Of a DNA stretch of 64,000 nt, positions 9,854 through 18,843 are shown in pieces (the first letter of the stretch is position 1; every line of letters begins with the position of its first letter). The notes beneath the pieces are model-generated. The model was not told the DNA's origin and ran no database searches. It saw only the letters and a list, made by a program, of their open reading frames with translations. Location of the stretch: NCBI GenBank assembly GCA_025060195.1, contig JANXCQ010000012.1:55786-119785 (forward strand). The letters run 5' to 3'. A program made the translations under genes and the position numbers. The stretch comes from Gemmatales bacterium. GTDB taxonomy: Bacteria; Planctomycetota; Planctomycetia; Gemmatales; HRBIN36.

Positions 9854-10888
9854 ATGCGTCGAAAAAAATCCTGGCAACTGGCTTTGCTCATCGGCATGGG
9901 TGTCGCTTGGCCGGGAGTTAGCTGGGCAGGCTGGCATAATGTGTTCCAAGTGACTTGTTTTCATCGCTCCACGCCAGTGGTTGCCCAAGCGCCGCCCGTC
10001 GTGGTGGCACCTGCCCCGACCGTGGCCGCTTATGCTCCGCAACAGGTCTGCACGACGCAGTACGTCCAACGTTGCTATTATCAGCCCGTAACATCTTATC
10101 GGTTCCAGGTTTACTATGAACCGGTTACGACGTACCGCACTTCCTATTATTACGAGCCTGTGGTCTCCTACCGCTATAGTTGTTATTTCGATCCGTGCAC
10201 TTGCACGTATCAGCAGGTGGCCACGCCCGTTACTTCGTATCAGTTGCGAGCCTATTACACCCCCGTAACCAGTTATGTGCGGCGCTGTGGTTTTGTGCCG
10301 GTCACGTCGTACCGTGCCTGTTGTTATTTGGAACCTCAGACGACCTGTTACACGCTCGATCCGTGCAGCGGCCAGCCGATGACAACGCCCACTGTGCCGG
10401 ATCGCCAACCTACCGTGCCTGCTCCGAGCATCCAGGAATATCGTACGCCCAGCGACAGTGGCAGTCCGCTCTACAACCGCACCTACCCACCGCCCAGTCA
10501 GCCGCCCGAAGGTAGCGGCCCTTATAAGCCCCAGATGTATAGCCCGCCCCCGCCCCCTGTGCCGAGCGTTCCGCGACCTGCGGTGCCGCGATTAGATCGC
10601 ATCGCCCTGGAAAATCCCGCGGACGGACACGGCGCCATCGCGGGCATGTTTGTCGATCCTGGCAATGCGGCGCCGGTCGTTCAGGTCGTTTTTGTCAATG
10701 AGCAGGCCAATCAGCGTAGCACGGTCCAGCCCGATGCGCAGGGGAGATTTCAGGTTCGCTTAGCAGCGGGGCAGTGGCGCGTGTTGATTCGCGACGACCA
10801 GGGACGGGAAATTCCTTATAGCACACTCCACCTGCAACCAGGTGAATATCGCCAACTCACCTTGACGAGCTACGCCGACCGTCGTTAG
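9854..10888 (+). CDS. Exported Tyr/Pro-rich repeat protein
   Basis: 344 aa from the ATG at 9854, which is eight bases after AGGAG (9841-9845); a GTG at 9845 is less likely. A signal peptide ends near residue 27 (SWAGW). Residues about 60-160 hold at least six imperfect copies of a ~15-residue unit of the type YYEPVTSYR, with interspersed Cys. A Pro-rich linker (about 175-240) follows, then a small C-terminal beta-domain (about 250-340) resembling carboxypeptidase-regulatory or Ig-like folds. It is probably a structural cell-envelope protein. No enzyme motif was seen. A TTGACA at 9775-9780 could be a -35 box, but no good -10 accompanies it. Confidence 0.8.
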   Translation: MRRKKSWQLALLIGMGVAWPGVSWAGWHNVFQVTCFHRSTPVVAQAPPVVVAPAPTVAAYAPQQVCTTQYVQRCYYQPVTSYRFQVYYEPVTTYRTSYYYEPVVSYRYSCYFDPCTCTYQQVATPVTSYQLRAYYTPVTSYVRRCGFVPVTSYRACCYLEPQTTCYTLDPCSGQPMTTPTVPDRQPTVPAPSIQEYRTPSDSGSPLYNRTYPPPSQPPEGSGPYKPQMYSPPPPPVPSVPRPAVPRLDRIALENPADGHGAIAGMFVDPGNAAPVVQVVFVNEQANQRSTVQPDAQGRFQVRLAAGQWRVLIRDDQGREIPYSTLHLQPGEYRQLTLTSYADRR

Positions 10889-10903
10889 CGTACACGGCGT
10901 TGA

Positions 10904-11476
10904 TTACTTCAGATTCTCCTTAATCCAGGCGAGCACTTCGTCGGGGTGCTTACGAACGTCCACTTGGTCGTAAATCTTGCGGATAATGCCTTGTTTATCA
11001 ATCACAAACGTTTTGCGTAATGACAGGCCATTGGCACCCAGGACTCCGAACGCTTTGGACACGGTTTTCTGCGTATCGCAGAGCAAGGGGAAGTTCAGAT
11101 TGTGCTTGGCCACGAACTGGCTCTGCAGCTCGACGTCGTCCACGCTGATACCGATTACCACGGTATCCAACTGGGCAAACTGTTCAACGCGATCGCGAAA
11201 ACCGCAACTTTCGACCGTGCAGCCCGGGGTCAACGCCTTGGGATAAAAGAATAGCACGATGTTTTTCTTGCCTCGGAAGGTGTCGAGCGCAAGCGTCTTT
11301 CCATCCTTGTGATCGGGCAGCACGGTGCTGACATTCACAGCGGGCAGCTCGACTTTCGGCGCAGGTTTCCCCTCGGCCACTTCGGCAGGTTGGCCCCGAA
11401 GTTCGGCAAAGGTCATGACCACGGCGGCCAAGCCCACGGCCAGCAATAACCCCACGGACACTAGCTTCCACAGCAT
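10904..11476 (-). CDS. Membrane-anchored peroxiredoxin (PrxQ/BCP type)
   Basis: 190 aa. Residues 5-23 form a signal anchor or signal peptide. The thioredoxin-fold domain (about 42-190) carries FFYPKALTPGCTVESC with peroxidatic Cys86 and a second Cys91, the C-x4-C pattern of PrxQ/BCP enzymes. These reduce hydrogen peroxide and organic peroxides with electrons from thioredoxin. AAGGAGGG precedes the ATG. It is convergent with the Tyr-repeat gene, only 15 bases apart. The anchor places the enzyme on the outer face of the cytoplasmic membrane, which is unusual for BCP but common in planctomycetes. Confidence 0.9.
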   Translation of the reverse strand: MLWKLVSVGLLLAVGLAAVVMTFAELRGQPAEVAEGKPAPKVELPAVNVSTVLPDHKDGKTLALDTFRGKKNIVLFFYPKALTPGCTVESCGFRDRVEQFAQLDTVVIGISVDDVELQSQFVAKHNLNFPLLCDTQKTVSKAFGVLGANGLSLRKTFVIDKQGIIRKIYDQVDVRKHPDEVLAWIKENLK

Positions 11477-11602
11477 GGAGATCCCTCCTTTCTGCGAGTG
11501 AGCCTTTCAGTTGACTCAAGTATTTTGCTTGCGGACAAGATACAGGCAAGGGGAGGGGGGCCTACGGAGGACAGACGAATAATCCGCGGGCTAACCGATG
11601 GG

Positions 11603-11956
11603 TCATTTTGCACGCCGAAACACGTCTTTTTGCCCTTTGGAATCTATTGTTGTCATCTGGTCGTTGCTAATCGTGACTTGGAGTTTCTCGACCACCACTT
11701 TACCTTCGGCATCCAGAGTAACCTCCACCTCGTTATCGCTGAGTACGCGGTATTTGCCCATGATTGACTTACCGTTGATTGTGATGAGTAACTGACCATC
11801 GCGAGAAAATTCCACAAGCACCTTGGTGAATTTATCTTCCTCGACGGGCTGCCACTGGCCGATGATGTGCTGGGCGAGTTGTTTCTGGGCCGTCGCTTCG
11901 GGTACCCAGAGCGCACACGTGGCGAAGATCAGGGCGACAAATCGCAGCTTAGACAT
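11603..11956 (-). CDS. Small exported protein, lipocalin-like, Gemmata paralog type
   Basis: 117 aa. A signal peptide of 23 residues (ending in ATA) is followed by a short beta-rich domain opening with IIGQWQPVE and containing VEFSRDGQLLITING, GKYRVLSDNEVEV and a final DVFRRAK. This pattern resembles the small paralogous families described from Gemmata obscuriglobus (TIGR03066/TIGR03067-like), which look like lipocalin-type barrels. The function is unknown. The ATG has a TAGGAG upstream. The match to a named family is from memory and should be tested. Confidence 0.7.
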   Translation of the reverse strand: MSKLRFVALIFATCALWVPEATAQKQLAQHIIGQWQPVEEDKFTKVLVEFSRDGQLLITINGKSIMGKYRVLSDNEVEVTLDAEGKVVVEKLQVTISNDQMTTIDSKGQKDVFRRAK

Positions 11957-12876
11957 GCGTTTCTCCTACAAAGTTTGGCTCGCGCTAGCTCGCGGCCGCA
12001 AATCGTCGGCCTATCCCGACGCTAGCCGATGCCAGCATCCGAAGTTCGACTGTGTGCCCATACCCCATCTTGCGGCGAGTCGCAGGAGGAGAAGAGATTG
12101 GCCAACGCAGTGTCTAATTGCCCCCAGGCACCCTAGCCAGGTCTGCTAAGGCGATCGGCTCAACGACTAATGTAGCGGATGTGGTTGCGTTGACCATACG
12201 ATGGAAGTGGGGGAGCCAGCGGAACGTTTGCCTTCGAGCGAGAAATGTCGGCAGACGGGATGACCTTGGTACGTCTGATGGCAGGGCTGGCGTTCGACAC
12301 GGGGCTACGGATTCGGCCCAGCCGTGAAAGCAGACGCGAAATCCGCTCGGCCAACGGTCCGCACGCACGGCGTTTCGATCGCAGCTCCCGCAGCGGTGAG
12401 TCAACAAGTTTGCACAACGTACGAATCGAGCCTTGGCGGGCTAAACGGGCTTTATAAACAAGCCGTTTGTTATAGTGCAGCATTTGCGGAACAAACACGC
12501 ACAACGGCAAGGTCATCCGTGGCCTGATAGAAACGCTGAAATTTATTGGACGGTCTTTTTCGCGTCTCTTTACGGAGGTGTCACCAATAAGGCAGAGAAA
12601 GGCAGAGAGGGATTGAACTTGCATCTTTATGAGGTCTAAAAAGGCTCATTTTGCCTCATTCAGCCCGAAGCAGCGTTCACCTCCGTATTTGCACGTAGCT
12701 GGAGCGCCGCTGGATACTGTCGTTTGCATCGGGAAGTATCAAGGCAGAGGCTGATTACAGGCAGCGTCAAAGGCAAACAACTCCAATCCACAACAATAGG
12801 GGTTTCGTCTTAGTAGGTGATCTAAGCTCTTGCAGCACAGCAGCACCACTCGAGTGGCCCATGTAAGGAGTCAAAT
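11957..12876. other. Intergenic region, ~920 bp, no gene recognised
   Basis: Several overlapping open frames exist on both strands between 12114 and 12624, but they are Arg/Ser-rich, have no ribosome-binding site and show no family motif. From about 12540 the sequence is more AT-rich, with repeated GGCAGAG words (12592-12606, 12746). It may be the remains of a lost gene. The right end holds the leader of the WD40 gene. Confidence 0.5.
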
Positions 12877-14325
12877 ATGCTGCAGAAACGAAGGATCACT
12901 GCGTGGCGTCTGGTTTGTGCCTGGGGCTTGGCATTTTGGGCCTGCGGGATGGGTTAAGCGGTGGCCGATCTCACCTTAGCACAGTCGGGCCAAGAAGGGA
13001 CGAAGGTAGCCCACGCCGTGAAGCTCAAGGAAGTGCATCAGTTTGTTCAAAAAGATGGGGAGAAACCCGAGCGGTTTCTTTCGGTGAAATTTTCGCCTAA
13101 TGGGAAACGTCTGTATGCCACGAGCCTGGCACCGCAAGCGCGGAAGGTGTATTTACGGGCGTGGAATCTAGACGACCGTACCTTGGCTTGGCAGCAAACT
13201 ATCGCCACGGAAGATAAGGAAAACCCCATTCTCGACCCCGACTCGTGCTTAAAACTATTTCAGGTGGATGTTTCGCCGGACGGTTCTTATGTCTTGGTCA
13301 ATGATTGGGGGCGGGTGCAACTCTGGGCAGGGAAGAAATTGGTTAGCAAAGGCTGGCACGATAAAGAGGTAGTTATCCATCGGGAAGGGGAGTTAGCTTT
13401 TGAGCTTACGGTGGAGGTGCCCGCGACCAACGAGAGGCATATTGGTTGGGTTTCCGCCGCACGCTTCCTGCAAAGCGACGGCATTCAGTTACTGGCCGCT
13501 TTCGGAAGGCCACCGACACTGCGGCATTGGCGGCAGGTATCGAGCTTAACGTTACCGCCTCGACCTGGGTTCATGAATGAATTGGATGCGAAGCACGAAT
13601 CCCAGACCGCTGCCGGGTTCAGCGGTTTGCTGAAAGAGAATGCCGTCACCTGCTTGGCACCGCACCCGACCGACAGCCATCTAGTCGGTTGTGGCGGTGG
13701 CAGCGGGATCTGGATTTGGAACTGGAAGACCGCGAAGGTGGAGAGGCTGTTGGGGCCTGATTACGGGAAGACTAGGCCTTGGTTCGTCAGGATCGACGTA
13801 AGACCTTGGGTGTGGGTTTACGATTTGGAAGGGACATTTTCGAGCGGCGAACTGTGTTGGGTTTCCGCTCACGGCGACGAATCCGCTCCGTTTGCGCCTT
13901 CAGGACGCATCGTCGCCAGGATCACGGGGGTCTCTGTACACAATCTTCCCTGGCAGAGCGAAGGTTTCGTGGCAATCTGGAATCACGAAGGCAAGAAGTT
14001 GCATCGTTGTGTGCATCAAGGCGCGGTGGTCGGCGTGGCGTGTGCGAAGACCGCCCCGTGGTTGGTTTCGGGAGAGTTCAGGAAACAGGTCAAGTTGGTG
14101 GAAATTGACGAAACGCCTGGCCCACGGGAGCGCCCCGTCACGCTGGAATACCTCGACTTGCCGAGCTACATCTATGTGTGGAATTTGGACGGTAAGCTCT
14201 TGGCCCTGGGAGAAGGTCATCAAGCGGGCATCACGGATGTAGCTATCGCGCCCAGCGACGACCTCATCGCATCGTGTGGCATAGACGGTACAGTGCGGTT
14301 GTGGGAGGCGCCTAAGCTCAAGTAA
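12877..14325 (+). pseudogene. WD40-repeat protein gene with in-frame TAA in the signal peptide
   Basis: An ATG at 12877, six bases after AAGGAG (12865-12870), opens a frame encoding a typical signal peptide (KRR, then a hydrophobic stretch to about residue 24). Codon 27 (12955-12957) is TAA. The same frame then runs open for 455 codons to 14325. The downstream part is a WD40 propeller with GSGIWIWNWKTAKVERL, SEGFVAIWNHEGKK and a last blade ending GIDGTVRLWEAPK. A GTG at 12961 could restart translation three bases after the stop, but has no ribosome-binding site. It is either a recent nonsense mutation, a sequencing error, or a case of re-initiation that would give a leaderless cytosolic protein. 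Confidence 0.75.
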
Positions 14326-14491
14326 GTTTCGCGCCCCGCAGTTAGCTTCGTAGCGGTCGGACGTTACATCGGCTCGGCCCCCCGGTGCACCGCCGCGGTG
14401 AGACAGGGACGTTCGCGCTGATCGGATGATCACACCAGCAGGCGCATCTCAGTATTTACTGCGGGCAGGGCCCTGGTCAGACGTTTCCTCA

Positions 14492-14511
14492 AGAGAGCGT
14501 TCGCGCTCTCT
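14492..14511. terminator. Hairpin with TTCG loop upstream of pyrH
   Basis: AGAGAGCG (14492-14499) and CGCTCTCT (14504-14511) are perfect complements around a TTCG loop, giving a stable 8-bp stem. It lies 167 bases after the WD40 gene and about 90 before pyrH. No T-run follows, so it may be a terminator without a tail, or a processing/leader structure. Confidence 0.35.
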
Positions 14512-14599
14512 CGAAGGTCAGCTTGTAACGCCATAGCTGTTTCGGCTAAAATGCAGCAGGGTTACTCCAAGCTTAAGATGGATAATAGGGACAAATGAG

Positions 14600-15352
14600 A
14601 TGTCAGAAATGACAACTATTGCCGGGCGAAGTATACCGCGGTTTCGACGGGTGATCTTGAAGCTCAGCGGCGAGAGCTTCAGCGGCAGCGGCAAGAGCGG
14701 CATCAGCCTGGAGGAAACGCTGGTGATCGCCCGTCAGGCAAAACGCGTCCGGGATAGTGGTGTGGAATTAGCCATCGTGGTCGGTGCGGGCAACATCCTG
14801 CGGGGAGCGCAATTCAGTGCGGGCGGCGAGGTGATCAAAGAGGCGACAGCCCATTACATGGGGATGCTCGCCACCGTGCTCAACGGGTTGGCTCTGCAAG
14901 ATGCCTTGGAGTATCTTGGTTGCGAAACGCGGTTGCAGTCGGCCATTCGCATGGAAACGGTGGCTGAGCCGTATATCCGTCGCCGCTGCTTACGCCATCT
15001 CGAAAAAGGGCGGATCGTCATTCTGTGTGGTGGCACAGGCAACCCGTTCGTGACCACCGATACTGCCGCAGCCTTGCGGGGAAGGGAACTTCAGGCCGAC
15101 ATTTTGTTGAAAGCGACCAAGGTAGATGGTGTCTATAGCGATGATCCTGAACGCAATCCGCATGCAGTGCGTTATGAGCGTCTTACTTATTCGCAAGTAT
15201 TGCGCGATAACTTGCAGGTGATGGATATGGCGGCTATCCATATGTGCATGGAAGCGCGACTGCCCATCCTGGTTTTTAACGTGAAACGCGAAGGCAGTAT
15301 CGAGCGGGCCATAGCAGGCCAACCCATCGGCACGCTGATTACCAGCGAATAA
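14600..15352 (+). CDS. pyrH: Uridylate kinase (UMP kinase)
   Basis: 250 aa, standard length. It phosphorylates UMP to UDP in pyrimidine synthesis. The amino-acid-kinase fold opens with [13 protein letters not shown] (about 17-29), then [30 protein letters not shown] (the ATP/UMP region), and [13 protein letters not shown] near 170-185. It is followed after 82 bases by frr, the usual bacterial pairing. The ATG start has only a weak GGGAC upstream. Confidence 0.96.
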   Translation: MSEMTTIAGRSIPRFRRVILKLSGESFSGSGKSGISLEETLVIARQAKRVRDSGVELAIVVGAGNILRGAQFSAGGEVIKEATAHYMGMLATVLNGLALQDALEYLGCETRLQSAIRMETVAEPYIRRRCLRHLEKGRIVILCGGTGNPFVTTDTAAALRGRELQADILLKATKVDGVYSDDPERNPHAVRYERLTYSQVLRDNLQVMDMAAIHMCMEARLPILVFNVKREGSIERAIAGQPIGTLITSE

Positions 15353-15434
15353 TGAAACAGAGGGTCGCGGTTACCCGCAATACCTTCAGACCATGCCATC
15401 CCTGGGAGCGGTAACGAGTTATGGGAGAGCCAAT

Positions 15435-15992
15435 ATGCTTGCCGATGACATTATCAAAGACGCCCAACAACGCATGGAAAAGGCGGTCAACCACTTACGG
15501 GAAGAATTACGTACGATTCGCACAGGACGTGCCAGCCCCGCTTTAGTGGATACGATCAAAGTCAACTATTACGGCACGCCGACACCGTTGAAACAACTGG
15601 CGGCCATCAGCACGCCTGATCCGCAGCAGATATTGATACGTCCTTTCGATGCCAACATCTGCAAAGACATCGTCTCGGCCATCCAACAGAGCGACCTGGG
15701 GCTGACACCGCAGAGCGATGGCAAGGTCGTACGCCTCAATATTCCGCCCATGAGCGGCGAGCAGCGGCAAAAGCTGGCCCAGCGCGTCAAGAAACTGTGC
15801 GAAGATGCCAAAATCGCTATTCGTAATATTCGCCGTGATGCTAACAAACGCATTGAACAGGAAGTGAAAAACAAAACCATGAGCGAAGACGATGAAGAGC
15901 GCGCCAAGAAAAAGATACAGAATTTGACCGACGAAGAAGAGAAAAAGGCCCAGGAGCTGGCGGATAAGAAAATCGCGGAAATTATGGAATAA
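15435..15992 (+). CDS. frr: Ribosome recycling factor
   Basis: 185 aa from the ATG at 15435, exactly the family's usual length and preceded by GGGAGAG at 15423-15429. An upstream in-frame ATG at 15393 would add 14 residues with no homology and is rejected. It splits post-termination ribosomes together with EF-G. Hallmarks are LREELRTIRTGRASPAL (about 20-36), the central YYGTPTPLKQLA, and the C-terminal helix with NIRRDANK and the Lys/Glu-rich end. It is co-directional with pyrH and probably in one transcript. Confidence 0.96.
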   Translation: MLADDIIKDAQQRMEKAVNHLREELRTIRTGRASPALVDTIKVNYYGTPTPLKQLAAISTPDPQQILIRPFDANICKDIVSAIQQSDLGLTPQSDGKVVRLNIPPMSGEQRQKLAQRVKKLCEDAKIAIRNIRRDANKRIEQEVKNKTMSEDDEERAKKKIQNLTDEEEKKAQELADKKIAEIME

Positions 15993-16010
15993 CTGAGCGG
16001 GGTCGGGCGA

Positions 16011-16469
16011 TCAGCTGGGTTCGGGGGGCGCTGTTTCGGCCGAAACGGGACAACCCGCGTCGAGGTAGGATTGCAAGATAACCTGAGCGGCGATCATATC
16101 GGCTTTCTCGCGACGGGTCTTACCAGTCCAGCCCGCTTTCTGCATGAGCCTTTCCGCTAATTGCGTCGTCAATCGTTCATCCCAATAGGTCACGCGCAAC
16201 CCGGTAATTTCCTGGAGCCATTGTCCAAACTGGCGCGCAGCCTCTGCGGACAAGCCCTCCTCGCCGCTCATACGTCGAGGCAGGCCCACCACGATGCCCG
16301 TTATGTTCTTCTGAAATACCAGTCGGCGGAAATAATCCGCATCCTCATGTTGCGATCGGCGATGATACACTTCCACAGGCGAAGCGATCCGCCGTTCCGG
16401 ATCGCTGATGGCCACGCCGATCCGCACTTCTCCGTAATCCAGTCCTAATAAGCGGCCTTGAGGTCGCAT
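16011..16469 (-). CDS. ruvX: Holliday junction resolvase-like / pre-16S rRNA nuclease
   Basis: 152 aa. A YqgF/RuvX RNase H fold: GLDYGEVRIGVAISD with catalytic Asp11 at the start, VVGLPRRMSGEEG in the middle, and YWDERLTTQLAE holding the second acidic pair. The C-terminal KADMIAAQVILQSYLD helix contains the last Asp. The family matures the 16S rRNA 5' end and was also proposed to resolve Holliday junctions. The ATG is six bases after the stop of the mannose-1-phosphate guanylyltransferase gene, so it is the last gene of that operon. Confidence 0.93.
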   Translation of the reverse strand: MRPQGRLLGLDYGEVRIGVAISDPERRIASPVEVYHRRSQHEDADYFRRLVFQKNITGIVVGLPRRMSGEEGLSAEAARQFGQWLQEITGLRVTYWDERLTTQLAERLMQKAGWTGKTRREKADMIAAQVILQSYLDAGCPVSAETAPPEPS

Positions 16470-16475
16470 GGTACT

Positions 16476-17582
16476 TCAAAGATAGTTTCCAGCTCCGCTC
16501 TCTTCCAGTTGTTTGACCAGTTCGCGAATTTCGTTTTCCCGTTGCTTGTGGGCGACCAGGATCGCATCCTGCGTACAAACGATGAGCAAATCCTGCACCC
16601 CCAGCGTCGCGATCAGTTGGTGGGTATCGCTGATGATGAGACAGCGCTGAGTATCGTGTCCAACATGGTGGGCCAACACGGTGTTATGGCCAACGTCCTG
16701 AGGATGCAGTCGCTCGAAAGCGGACCAGCTGCCCAAATCGTCCCAGCGAAAAGGGGCCTCCAGCACCAGGGCCGATTCACATCCTTCCATGACCGCATAA
16801 TCAATGCTGATCTTAGGCAGGGCAGCATATTCCTCACGCCAAAGAGTTTCTCGTTGCGGCGAAAAAGCAGCATCAGCCATGCGACATACAGCATTATAAA
16901 TACGCGGTTGCTGGCGCTGGAGTTCACGGAGGAACACTTGGGCGTATCCAATGAGAATGCCACTATTCCAGAAAAACTCGCCACTGGCACAGTACTGCTC
17001 GGCAATCAGGCGATCCGGCTTCTCGCGAAAAGCGGCCACTCGGTAGGCAGGAATTTGCAGACGCTCTCCTAAGAATTCGCCCCGACGAATATAACCGTAA
17101 GAGGTCGCAGGCCAGGTTGGGGGGATGCCCAGCGTTACCAAAGCGTGGGCCCATTCGCGGGCCCAGAGCACTGCCGCTTGCAGCGTACGGCGGAACAATG
17201 CCACGGGTTCGATCAGATGATCTGACGGCGCGACGACCAGAAGTGCTTGCGGCGCCGTCCGCGCGATGATGGCCGCGGCCAGGCCAATACAGGGCGCAGT
17301 ATCCCGCCCCATCGGCTCGGCCAAAATTTTCTGAGGCTCCACTATGCCTCGCAAGTCTTCACACACCTGAGACCATAAATCCGCACTGGTAACGACCCAA
17401 ATCCCCGTGGCAGGGACGACGCCTTCCAATCTCTCGGCACATTGCCGCAGCAGACTCTTGTCCCCCAACAAGGGCAGTAATTGTTTCGGTTGGTGACGGC
17501 GACTGCGTGGCCAAAACCGCGTTCCCGTGCCGCCAGCGAGGATGACCGCGTGGACCTCCGACCAGATGTCATCGGCAGCCAT
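16476..17582 (-). CDS. Mannose-1-phosphate guanylyltransferase
   Basis: 368 aa, the size of ManC/GMP types without an isomerase domain. It makes GDP-mannose from GTP and mannose 1-phosphate for glycan synthesis. The nucleotide-binding signature LAGGTGTRFWP (about 15-25), followed by HQPKQLLPL, is clear; VVAPSDHLI and FREKPD are the middle motifs, and ISIDYAVMEG and FRWDDLGSW mark the sugar-binding site. It lies in a reverse-strand run: metallo-hydrolase (19 bases upstream), this gene, then ruvX six bases downstream. Confidence 0.94.
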   Translation of the reverse strand: MAADDIWSEVHAVILAGGTGTRFWPRSRRHQPKQLLPLLGDKSLLRQCAERLEGVVPATGIWVVTSADLWSQVCEDLRGIVEPQKILAEPMGRDTAPCIGLAAAIIARTAPQALLVVAPSDHLIEPVALFRRTLQAAVLWAREWAHALVTLGIPPTWPATSYGYIRRGEFLGERLQIPAYRVAAFREKPDRLIAEQYCASGEFFWNSGILIGYAQVFLRELQRQQPRIYNAVCRMADAAFSPQRETLWREEYAALPKISIDYAVMEGCESALVLEAPFRWDDLGSWSAFERLHPQDVGHNTVLAHHVGHDTQRCLIISDTHQLIATLGVQDLLIVCTQDAILVAHKQRENEIRELVKQLEESGAGNYL

Positions 17583-17601
17583 GGTTTCCCTCCGAGGACT
17601 C

Positions 17602-18399
17602 TCAAAACTCCAAACTCAGTCCGTCGTAAGCTAGTTCAACATTGGGCGGAAGTTGTCCGGCAATCTCGTTGTATTCCATTTCATGTCCTAAATGGGTCAA
17701 ATAAGCTCGTCGCGGCCGCAAGCGTGCAATAATTTGCAAAGCCTGTTCCAAGGTGAGGTGACCTACGTAGGGTTTGCGTGGACGTAAACAGCTCAGGATC
17801 AGAACGTCGAGATTTTCCAGGTACGACCAGCTTCGTTCGGGAATTGCACCGACATCCGTGCAATAGGCGAGATTGTCGAAGCGAAAGGCCGTTACGGGAA
17901 CGTTATGCTCGATGGCCACAGGCATGATCCGCTGCCCTAAGACCTCAAACGGCTCGTAATCCTGGAAGATATGCAACTGGACGCGGGGAAGCTGACCAAC
18001 GGGCCCTAAGGCTGAGTGGGAATTGAAGGCATACGGAAACGCGGTGCGAATGAACCGGGCCGTATCCGGGCGACAAAAAACGGGCAACGCTCCCTTGAGA
18101 ATGCGACATAAGCTGCGGAGATCGTCGAAGCCGAATAGATGATCGGCGTGATGGTGCGTGTAGAGCACCGCGCGAATGGGAAGAGCCGTCAGCGATTCGC
18201 TGGCGTGCACGTTCAGGAGTTGATAGCGAATCTCAGGCGGCGTATCAATGAGGATCCGGCCTTGGGGCAGCGTGACTAATGCGGCGCTCCGCATGCGGCG
18301 ATTGCGCGGGTCGTTGGAAATACACGTCGCACAGGTGCAACCCAGTAACGGTACGCCGCTCGAAGTGGCCGTGCCCAGAAAGGTTAAGCGCCGTCTCAT
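17602..18399 (-). CDS. MBL-fold metallo-hydrolase (PhnP-like)
   Basis: 265 aa. The metallo-beta-lactamase signature THHHADHLFG is at 81-90, with an N-terminal GTATSSGVPLLGC and a cysteine cluster C21, C23, C26, as in PhnP-like cyclic phosphodiesterases where Cys residues bind structural zinc. A second metal segment (ILSCLRPRKPYVGHLTLEQAL) and the final LTHLGHEM complete the site. PhnP hydrolyses cyclic phosphate intermediates of phosphonate breakdown, but no other phn gene is nearby; the real substrate may be another phosphodiester. It is the first gene of the operon with the guanylyltransferase and ruvX. Confidence 0.88.
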   Translation of the reverse strand: MRRRLTFLGTATSSGVPLLGCTCATCISNDPRNRRMRSAALVTLPQGRILIDTPPEIRYQLLNVHASESLTALPIRAVLYTHHHADHLFGFDDLRSLCRILKGALPVFCRPDTARFIRTAFPYAFNSHSALGPVGQLPRVQLHIFQDYEPFEVLGQRIMPVAIEHNVPVTAFRFDNLAYCTDVGAIPERSWSYLENLDVLILSCLRPRKPYVGHLTLEQALQIIARLRPRRAYLTHLGHEMEYNEIAGQLPPNVELAYDGLSLEF

Positions 18400-18843
18400 C
18401 TCAAATTGTCCCGTTCAGAAGCTGGCCCGGATTGCGTCTGTCAACCTACAGTATATGGCCAACCGGAGGCAGGCCGACACGACATTTCTCTGCCTTCGAG
18501 GAAACAAGACTCGACATTGCAGTGCGACTCTATGCTGATGGTGGTATTCATCATCTGCGCGGCGCATGCATGTGCGTTCCACCACGCATGTGCGTTCTAC
18601 CGTGGATCAATTCGAGGTATGTACGCGAAGCTGGTAGGTTACCAGTCGCTGCTCCGCTGTCGTGGGGGGATGCTGCCAGGATTGTCTTCATCTAGCGGAG
18701 CAAGTTTCTTTGCCGTACAATGGGCCTCGTGCTGGCGGCGATTGCTGCAGGAAACCATAGCCGCACAGCCCACCGATAGATCACGAGGATTTGGAGATGG
18801 GTAAGCTCGGAGTTAGGGCCGGCAGGGCAGGGGAGTGTGGCAC
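18400..18843. other. Divergent intergenic region, 444 bp
   Basis: It separates the metallo-hydrolase operon (reverse) from the peptide transporter (forward) and should hold both promoters. Open frames up to about 130 codons exist but have no motif and no ribosome-binding site, so none is called. A near-tandem 16-base repeat lies at 18568-18601. Confidence 0.5.
18568..18601. repeat. 16-bp direct repeat, 18-bp period
   Basis: GCATGTGCGTTCYACC occurs at 18568-18583 and 18586-18601 with one difference (C or T), separated by two bases. The period is the same 18 bp as the duplication at 5263-5298, though the sequence is unrelated. Confidence 0.75.

Noticed and set aside
12114..12624. Open frames up to 154 codons on both strands
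   Set aside because: No ribosome-binding site, Arg/Ser-rich composition and no family motif; probably spurious.
12592..12640. tRNA-like words (GGGATTGAAC) on the forward strand that would be the T-arm of a reverse-strand tRNA
   Set aside because: The T-stem does not pair and no D-arm, anticodon arm or acceptor stem is found nearby.
18279..18804. Open frames of about 130 codons in the divergent promoter region
   Set aside because: No start signal or motif; they partly overlap the metallo-hydrolase gene in antisense.
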